Shown here: positions 5,711 to 9,790 of the stretch, one piece after another
Position numbering within the stretch: position 1 is the stretch's first letter
How the letters are laid out: each line of letters starts with the position of its first letter
Assembly: GCA_044371005.1 (NCBI GenBank)
Contig: JBILUL010000179.1
Coordinates: 1-9,790, forward strand
Length of the DNA: 9,790 nt
DNA from: UBA2402 sp044371005
GTDB lineage: Bacteria > Planctomycetota > Phycisphaerae > Phycisphaerales > UBA1924
Direction of reading: 5' to 3'
The notes under the pieces: model-generated
Told to the model about the DNA's origin: nothing
What the model saw: only the letters and a program-made list of their open reading frames with translations
Database searches by the model: none
Program-made: the position numbers and the translations under genes

Positions 5711-6178
5711 GTGAGCGCACCCACGCGGTACATCTGCATTGATCTTGGCGACAAGCGCACCGGACTTGCCATGTCCGACAGCATCACGAGGCTCGTCTCG
5801 CCACTCGAAGTGCTCGAAGTGCCCATCGCGCATGAACAGGGCGAAGTGCTGCTGCGGGCGATTGTCAAGGCGGTGCGAGAGCAGGTCTCGCCGCGTACGC
5901 CGCTGGAGATTGTCGTTGGCCTGCCCCTGGTGCAGGAGGGCAAGGAAGGGCCGCGTGCCAAGGGCGTGCGAGCCTTTGCTTCGAGAGTGCAGGCTGCGCT
6001 GCAATGCACGATGCACTTCCAGGATGAGACGCTGTCGAGTGTTGAAGCTGACTGGTCGATGGCCCGCAGCGGCATGACGCGGGGTGAGAAGAAGGCCAAG
6101 CGCGATGCACTCGCCGCGGCGGTGATTCTGCGAGACTTCCTCGCGGCGAGTTCGCCGCGGATTGATGATGATCTCTGA
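5711..6178 (+). CDS. ruvX: RuvX/YqgF, putative pre-16S rRNA nuclease or Holliday junction resolvase
   Basis: A 155-residue RNase H-fold nuclease. In E. coli YqgF is tied to 16S rRNA 5'-end maturation, and purified homologues can cut Holliday junctions. Motifs: ICIDLGDKRTGLAMSD (8-23, with catalytic D11), VVGLPL (68-73), QDETLSSVEAD (104-114, with E106) and AKRDALAAAVILRDFL (129-144, with D132). All three expected acidic residues are present and the length is normal. The GTG at 5711 is the only sensible start: no ATG precedes the conserved region in frame, and GAGG at 5700-5703 is a Shine-Dalgarno site with 7-nt spacing. It lies 16 nt after manC, so translation of the two is probably linked within one operon. 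Pairing with a sugar-nucleotide gene has no obvious functional logic. Confidence 0.92.
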   Translation: MSAPTRYICIDLGDKRTGLAMSDSITRLVSPLEVLEVPIAHEQGEVLLRAIVKAVREQVSPRTPLEIVVGLPLVQEGKEGPRAKGVRAFASRVQAALQCTMHFQDETLSSVEADWSMARSGMTRGEKKAKRDALAAAVILRDFLAASSPRIDDDL

Positions 6179-6180
6179 AA

Positions 6181-6346
6181 CGTGGCACTGCTCTTAAGAG
6201 CAGTGTTCTTCAGTGGCATTGCTCTCTGAGCAATGTTCCCCCGTCGCCGCTCACTCTGTGAGCAAGGCCAGTGCTGCGAGCTAGAGCGCCGACATGGCTC
6301 AGAGAGCCATGAGACTGCGGAGCATTGCTCAGAGAGCAATGCCACG
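6181..6346. repeat. Array of five GCTC/GAGC hairpins bounded by inverted repeats
   Basis: The block starts 2 nt after the ruvX stop. Hairpins: 6186-6205 (a perfect 20-nt palindrome), 6217-6235 (CATTGCTC-TCT-GAGCAATG), 6249-6263 (GCTCAC-TCT-GTGAGC), 6293-6311 (CATGGCTC-AGA-GAGCCATG) and 6323-6341 (CATTGCTC-AGA-GAGCAATG). The first three have TT/TCT-type centres and the last two AGA, so the right half is in the opposite orientation to the left. The outer ends CGTGGCACTGCTC (6181-6193) and the complement of 6334-6346 match at 12 of 13 positions. No coding capacity. The first hairpin, followed by TTCTTC, could also end the manC-ruvX transcript. Confidence 0.75.
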
Positions 6347-6374
6347 GGCGGAACTGATCCCCCCTCCACCAGTC

Positions 6375-6380
6375 TAACCT
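6375..6380 (+). promoter_or_regulatory. Possible -10 element TAACCT for the LolA-like gene
   Basis: TAACCT lies 47 nt before the ATG at 6428, just after the hairpin array, leaving a leader of about 40 nt that contains a GGAG Shine-Dalgarno site. No good -35 hexamer is seen, so this is tentative. Confidence 0.25.
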
Positions 6381-6427
6381 ACCAGCCCCGTTCGGCCCCT
6401 CGCCGAACTCTGGTTTGGAGATTGTTC

Positions 6428-7327
6428 ATGTTCCTCAACGCTCTTGTCCTCGTTCTGACCGCTGGCCTCGCCGCGGCGATTCAGCCTGCCACTCCCAAGG
6501 CCACAGAGCCCCCGGCTCCGGCCCCGGCTGCCGCTCCCTCCGCCACTCCGGCACCGGCAGCGGCAACCACTGCGCCCATCAAGACGGCCTCCGATCTCCT
6601 CGATGCCCTTGAGAGCGCCGACAAGGATTTGACGACCCTGATCTCGGATGTGCGGTATGACAAGATCGATGGGTTGACGGAGGACCGGCAGATCCGCCGC
6701 GGGAAGTTGTATTTTGAAGCCGCGGCGGGCGAGCGGACTTCTCGCCGCTTTGCCGTGCGGTTCCTGAGTCTTCAACTTGGCGATCGCCTCGATGATGAAG
6801 AGCAGCTCTTTGTCTTTGATGGCCAGTGGCTGCTCGAAGTGACGCCCAAGCACAAGCAGATCATCAAGCGTCAGGTCGCCGAGCAGGGAAGCACGTTTGA
6901 TCCGCTCAAGATTGGTGAGGGGCCGCTGCCCCTGCCCATCGGGCAGAAGAAGGCCGACATTCTCAAGCGATTCACGGTGGAACTGCTCCCCGATGCAGAG
7001 GGGCTGGAAGGCCTGAACGAAGAAGAAACTGCGTCGCTCAAGACCTTTGCCAAGGGGTCATACCAGCTCAAACTGGTGCCTGAGAAGGGGACGCCCGAAT
7101 CGGAGAAGTTCACTGAAGTTCGGCTCTGGTATCGTGAAGGCGACGCCGCGGAGGGTCAGCGTCGTCTGCTTCCCCGCATGGCTCGCACCGTCGCACCCAA
7201 GAGCGGCAACGTGACCATCGTGCGGCTGAACAAAGTCGAGACGAATACCAAGATTGATCCGGTGAACTTTGCCACGCAAGAACCCGGGAAAGACTGGGAT
7301 GTGGTCATTGAAGCGATGGACAAGTAA
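6428..7327 (+). CDS. Secreted LolA-like protein (outer-membrane lipoprotein carrier family)
   Basis: A 299-residue protein. LolA carries lipoproteins through the periplasm from the inner-membrane Lol transporter to the outer membrane; this is a distant relative, so that role is probable but not certain. A hydrophobic signal-like segment (2-17, ending AAA) is followed by a Pro/Ala-rich linker (about 19-50). The folded part (about 51-299) shows LolA-type strands: RRGKLYFEAA (90-99), FAVRFLSLQL (108-117), EEQLFVFDGQWLLEVTPKHKQIIKRQV (124-150) and GEGPLPLPIG (163-172). GGAG at 6417-6420, 7 nt before the ATG at 6428, supports this start. The signal peptide then lacks a positive residue at its front; a non-standard upstream start (for example CTG in the segment LVWRLFM) would supply an Arg. 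No lipobox Cys is present. The gene is alone, between the hairpin array and the clpC leader. Confidence 0.65.
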   Translation: MFLNALVLVLTAGLAAAIQPATPKATEPPAPAPAAAPSATPAPAAATTAPIKTASDLLDALESADKDLTTLISDVRYDKIDGLTEDRQIRRGKLYFEAAAGERTSRRFAVRFLSLQLGDRLDDEEQLFVFDGQWLLEVTPKHKQIIKRQVAEQGSTFDPLKIGEGPLPLPIGQKKADILKRFTVELLPDAEGLEGLNEEETASLKTFAKGSYQLKLVPEKGTPESEKFTEVRLWYREGDAAEGQRRLLPRMARTVAPKSGNVTIVRLNKVETNTKIDPVNFATQEPGKDWDVVIEAMDK

Positions 7328-7511
7328 GCAGCCGGTTTGGGCTCCGGAAGTGACCAATTTCGCCGCGGCGGCGTGGCGCGTGAGCACACACCCAGCCCGG
7401 CCCAGGTTTGTCCAAACTGCCAAATCGGCACGGGTTGGGAGCCAGGTGCGGGCAATTGATCCGTACCAACTCCGAACAAAGACCCATAACCAGCATTTGC
7501 AGCTTCGACCA

Positions 7512-7535
7512 ATCGGCACGCGGCATGCTGCCGAT
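7512..7535. promoter_or_regulatory. Inverted repeat in the clpC upstream region
   Basis: ATCGGCA (7512-7518) and TGCCGAT (7529-7535) form a perfect 7-bp stem around a 10-nt loop. The word ATCGGCACG also occurs upstream at about 7424-7432. It lies in the 406-nt gene-free stretch before clpC and could be an operator or part of a structured leader. No known regulator consensus is matched. Confidence 0.35.
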
Positions 7536-7537
7536 AG

Positions 7538-7557
7538 ATCAGACGGCACGGTCTGAT
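7538..7557. promoter_or_regulatory. Perfect inverted repeat ATCAGAC-N6-GTCTGAT upstream of clpC
   Basis: Seven-bp arms around GGCACG, only 2 nt after the preceding inverted repeat. The symmetry and arm length suit a dimeric repressor site, but it does not match CIRCE or CtsR sites. About 180 nt separate it from the clpC ATG. Confidence 0.4.
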
Positions 7558-7575
7558 TGGATCAGCAGGATTTCG

Positions 7576-7606
7576 CGCACCGCAAACCGTTACGGGACGG
7601 TGTGCG
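7576..7606. promoter_or_regulatory. Bulged hairpin upstream of clpC
   Basis: CGCAC (7576-7580) pairs with GTGCG (7602-7606), and ACCGT (7586-7590) with ACGGT (7597-7601), leaving a 5-nt bulge on the left and a 6-nt loop. Downstream are a 10-bp palindrome TCAGATCTGA (7625-7634) and GAGTCA-AGG-TGACTC (7660-7674). Together they make 7500-7680 unusually rich in symmetry. Confidence 0.3.
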
Positions 7607-7733
7607 AACCGATAAGTGAGACAGTCAGATCTGATGGGCTGTGGAACGTGGCAGAAGAAGAGTCAAGGTGACTCGATAGGCATGTGTGGCAGGCGCCTTC
7701 CGGCCGGTCATACCCCTCGAAGGGACCTCAGGT

Positions 7734-9790
7734 ATGTTTGAACGCTTTACCGATCGTGCCCGCAAAGTCATGGCCCTGGCCAACCAGGAAGCACAGCGGC
7801 TGAACCACGAGTACATCGGGACCGAGCACATTCTGCTTGGCCTGGTGAAGGAAGGCTCGGGCGTCGGCGCGAATGTGCTGCGCAATCTGGATGTGGATCT
7901 CCGGCGCGTGCGCCTCGAGGTCGAGAAGCTGGTGAAGGCCGGCCCCGAGATGGTGACCATGGGCAAGCTGCCCCAGACGCCTCGCGCCAAGAAGGTGATC
8001 GAGTACGCCATCGAGGAAGCTCGCAATCTGAATCACAACTACGTCGGCACCGAGCACCTGCTGCTCGGCCTGCTGCGCGAGCACGATGGCGTGGCCGCAC
8101 AGGTGCTGATGAACCTTGGCCTCAAGCTCGAGGAAGTGCGCGAAGAAGTGCTCAACCTCCTGGGCGCGGGCAACGAGAACCCCGAGAGCGGCGCGAGCAA
8201 GGGCGATCCCACCGGCGGCGAGTCCGCCGCGGCGGGTGGTATGCCCGGCGCCGGTGCTGGCCCTGCCGGCAAGGGCAAGAGCAAGACTCCCGCGCTCGAT
8301 CAGTTCGGGCGTGACCTGACCGAGCTGGCCCGCGAGGGTTCGCTTGATCCGGTGATCGGCCGCACGACGGAGATCGAGCGTGTGGTGCAGGTCCTCTGCC
8401 GCCGCACGAAGAACAACCCGGTGCTGCTGGGCGAGGCTGGCGTTGGCAAGACCGCGATCGTCGAAGGTCTGGCCCAGCGCATCATCAGCGGCGATGTGCC
8501 CGAGATTCTCCACGAGAAGCGTCTGGTCGTGCTTGACCTTGCGATGATGGTCGCAGGCACCAAGTATCGCGGCCAGTTCGAGGAGCGCATCAAGGCAGTG
8601 ATGAGCGAAGTCCGCCGCGTGAAGAACGTGATGCTCTTCATCGACGAACTCCACACCCTGGTAGGCGCTGGTGGCGCTGAGGGTGCAATCGATGCATCCA
8701 ACGTGCTCAAGCCCGCGCTGGCACGTGGCGAGATTCAGTGCATCGGCGCGACGACCTTCGATGAGTACCGCAAGTACATCGAGAAGGACGCCGCGTTGGC
8801 ACGCCGCTTCCAGGCCATCACGGTTGATCCTCCGAATGCCGAGCAGACCGTCGAGATCATCAAGGGTCTGCGCGATCGCTACGAGCAGCACCACCGCGTG
8901 CAGATCACCGACGCGGCGATCAAGGCCGCGGTCGAGCTTTCGGGCCGGTACATCACGGGACGCGTGCAGCCCGACAAGTCGATCGACGTGATCGACGAGG
9001 CCGGTGCGCGGGTTCGCATCAAGAGCATGACCAAGCCGCCGAACCTGGCGGATATCGAAGGCGACATTGAGAAGCTGAGCGTCGAGAAGGACGAAGCGGT
9101 GAAGGCGGCTGATTACGAGCGTGCCGCAGAACTTCGCGACAAGGCCGAGCAGCTTCGCAAGAAGAAGGAAGAGATCCAGAAGGCCTGGCGCAACCGTGCA
9201 CAGGTGGCCGATGGCGTCGTCGATGAGGAGATCATCGCCGAGGTCGTCAGCAAGATGACGGGTGTGCCGCTCAAGCGGCTCGAGAAGGACGAGGCCGCGC
9301 GTCTCCTCAAGCTCGAGCAGGAGCTGCACAAGAAGGTCATCAGCCAGGAAGACGCCATCAAGGCGATCTCCAAGGCGATCCGCCGTGCGCGTGCGGGCCT
9401 CAAGGATCCCAAGCGTCCGATGGGCAGCTTCATCTTCGTCGGTCCCTCCGGCGTGGGCAAGACGCTGCTCAGCAAGGCGCTGGCCGAGTTCATGTTCGGT
9501 GACGAGGAAGCCCTCGTGCACCTGGACATGAGCGAGTACATGGAGAAGCACAACGTCAGCCGTCTGGTTGGCGCACCTCCCGGCTACGTGGGCTACGAGG
9601 AAGGCGGCCAGCTTACTGAGCGCATCCGCCGACGTCCCTACTCGGTGGTGCTGCTCGACGAAGTCGAGAAGGCACACCCCGATGTCTTCAACATGCTCCT
9701 CCAGATCATGGAAGAAGGCCGTCTGACCGACTCGTTCGGCCGCAACGTCGACTTCAAGAACGTCGTGCTGATCATGACGAGCAACCTTGG
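7734..9790 (+). CDS. clpC: ATP-dependent Clp protease ATP-binding subunit ClpC, C-terminus cut by window edge
   Basis: A class I Hsp100 AAA+ unfoldase that feeds proteins to the ClpP peptidase; 685 residues are visible of an expected 820-850 or so. Order: two Clp N-domain repeats (1-145, each with a 'HxYxGTEHxLLGL' core at 25-37 and 101-113), a Gly/Ala/Ser-rich linker (about 146-185), first AAA+ domain with Walker A GEAGVGKT (233-240), Walker B VMLFIDE (299-305) and ALARRF Arg finger (355-359), a short middle domain with a UVR-type motif (DYERAAELRDKAEQLRKK, 460-477), then the second AAA+ domain with Walker A GPSGVGKT (570-577) and Walker B SVVLLDE (637-643). The UVR motif and short middle domain mark ClpC rather than ClpB. 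The ClpP-binding loop would lie beyond the window edge. AAGGGA (7720-7725), 8 nt before the ATG at 7734, is a good Shine-Dalgarno site. Confidence 0.96.
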   Translation, partial: MFERFTDRARKVMALANQEAQRLNHEYIGTEHILLGLVKEGSGVGANVLRNLDVDLRRVRLEVEKLVKAGPEMVTMGKLPQTPRAKKVIEYAIEEARNLNHNYVGTEHLLLGLLREHDGVAAQVLMNLGLKLEEVREEVLNLLGAGNENPESGASKGDPTGGESAAAGGMPGAGAGPAGKGKSKTPALDQFGRDLTELAREGSLDPVIGRTTEIERVVQVLCRRTKNNPVLLGEAGVGKTAIVEGLAQRIISGDVPEILHEKRLVVLDLAMMVAGTKYRGQFEERIKAVMSEVRRVKNVMLFIDELHTLVGAGGAEGAIDASNVLKPALARGEIQCIGATTFDEYRKYIEKDAALARRFQAITVDPPNAEQTVEIIKGLRDRYEQHHRVQITDAAIKAAVELSGRYITGRVQPDKSIDVIDEAGARVRIKSMTKPPNLADIEGDIEKLSVEKDEAVKAADYERAAELRDKAEQLRKKKEEIQKAWRNRAQVADGVVDEEIIAEVVSKMTGVPLKRLEKDEAARLLKLEQELHKKVISQEDAIKAISKAIRRARAGLKDPKRPMGSFIFVGPSGVGKTLLSKALAEFMFGDEEALVHLDMSEYMEKHNVSRLVGAPPGYVGYEEGGQLTERIRRRPYSVVLLDEVEKAHPDVFNMLLQIMEEGRLTDSFGRNVDFKNVVLIMTSNL

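Noticed and set aside
5691..5714. Seven-codon open frame overlapping the manC stop and the ruvX start
   Set aside because: It could in principle couple translation, but it is very short and occurs easily by chance; ruvX has its own Shine-Dalgarno site.
6181..6346. CRISPR-like array
   Set aside because: The repeats are inverted hairpins of different sequence and uneven spacing, not direct repeats with uniform spacers, and no cas gene is present.
3904..6369. 821-codon open frame on the minus strand
   Set aside because: It lies antisense to the ends of three well-supported genes (permease, manC, ruvX) and the hairpin array, shows no recognisable domain, and is explained by scarce stop codons opposite GC-rich coding DNA.
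6233..6427. N-terminal extension of the LolA-like gene in the same frame
   Set aside because: It would translate the hairpin array and place 65 residues in front of a good signal-peptide segment that has its own Shine-Dalgarno site.
7328..7733. CIRCE (HrcA) or CtsR operator, or a sigma-32-type promoter, for clpC
   Set aside because: No TTAGCACTC-type inverted repeat, no paired GGTCAAA heptamers and no CTTGAA/CCCATNT pair were found; GAGTCA-AGG-TGACTC only superficially resembles a heat-shock site.
7728..9677. 649-codon open frame on the minus strand
   Set aside because: It is fully antisense to clpC, whose protein is unmistakable; the His/Leu/Asp-rich translation is typical of a shadow frame.

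Overview
The window looks like chromosomal DNA from a GC-rich bacterium, most likely a planctomycete of the class Phycisphaerae. This rests on remembered family features: a RuvA with a long 'HYxEGxxQG' loop, an orphan FtsX-type permease of a kind I associate with that group, a secreted LolA-like protein, and intergenic DNA full of palindromic repeats. No marker gene proves the assignment.

Layout, left to right. A polysaccharide-type nucleotide-sugar 4,6-dehydratase (CapD/PglF/WbpM family) lies on the minus strand and runs off the left edge. It is divergent from six plus-strand genes: ruvA (Holliday-junction branch migration), an FtsX-type ABC permease without its ATPase, manC (GDP-mannose synthesis), ruvX/yqgF (RNase H-fold nuclease, 16 nt behind manC), a secreted LolA-like protein, and clpC (AAA+ unfoldase), which runs off the right edge. 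All the genes belong to known families. I found no defence system, phage, transposase, CRISPR array, tRNA or rRNA.

Functionally, the dehydratase and manC both make sugar nucleotides for surface polysaccharide, though they are not in one operon. RuvA and RuvX both act on branched DNA or RNA. The permease and LolA-like protein are envelope components. ClpC is protein quality control.

The unexplained structure is between and across the genes. (1) The ruvA-permease gap holds several copies of one short palindromic repeat family, including a two-hairpin module in opposite orientations with paired base changes that keep the stem, and a shorter version with the same ends. (2) The ruvX-lolA gap holds five hairpins built on a GCTC/GAGC core, bounded by a 13-bp inverted repeat. 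(3) The permease-manC gap holds a 28-bp inverted repeat plus a G-run tract. (4) The octamer palindrome GCCGCGGC occurs 17 times, against roughly one expected. (5) The genes that seem to begin transcripts lack Shine-Dalgarno sites, and two or three have a -10-like hexamer 6-8 nt before the start codon, which suggests leaderless mRNAs.
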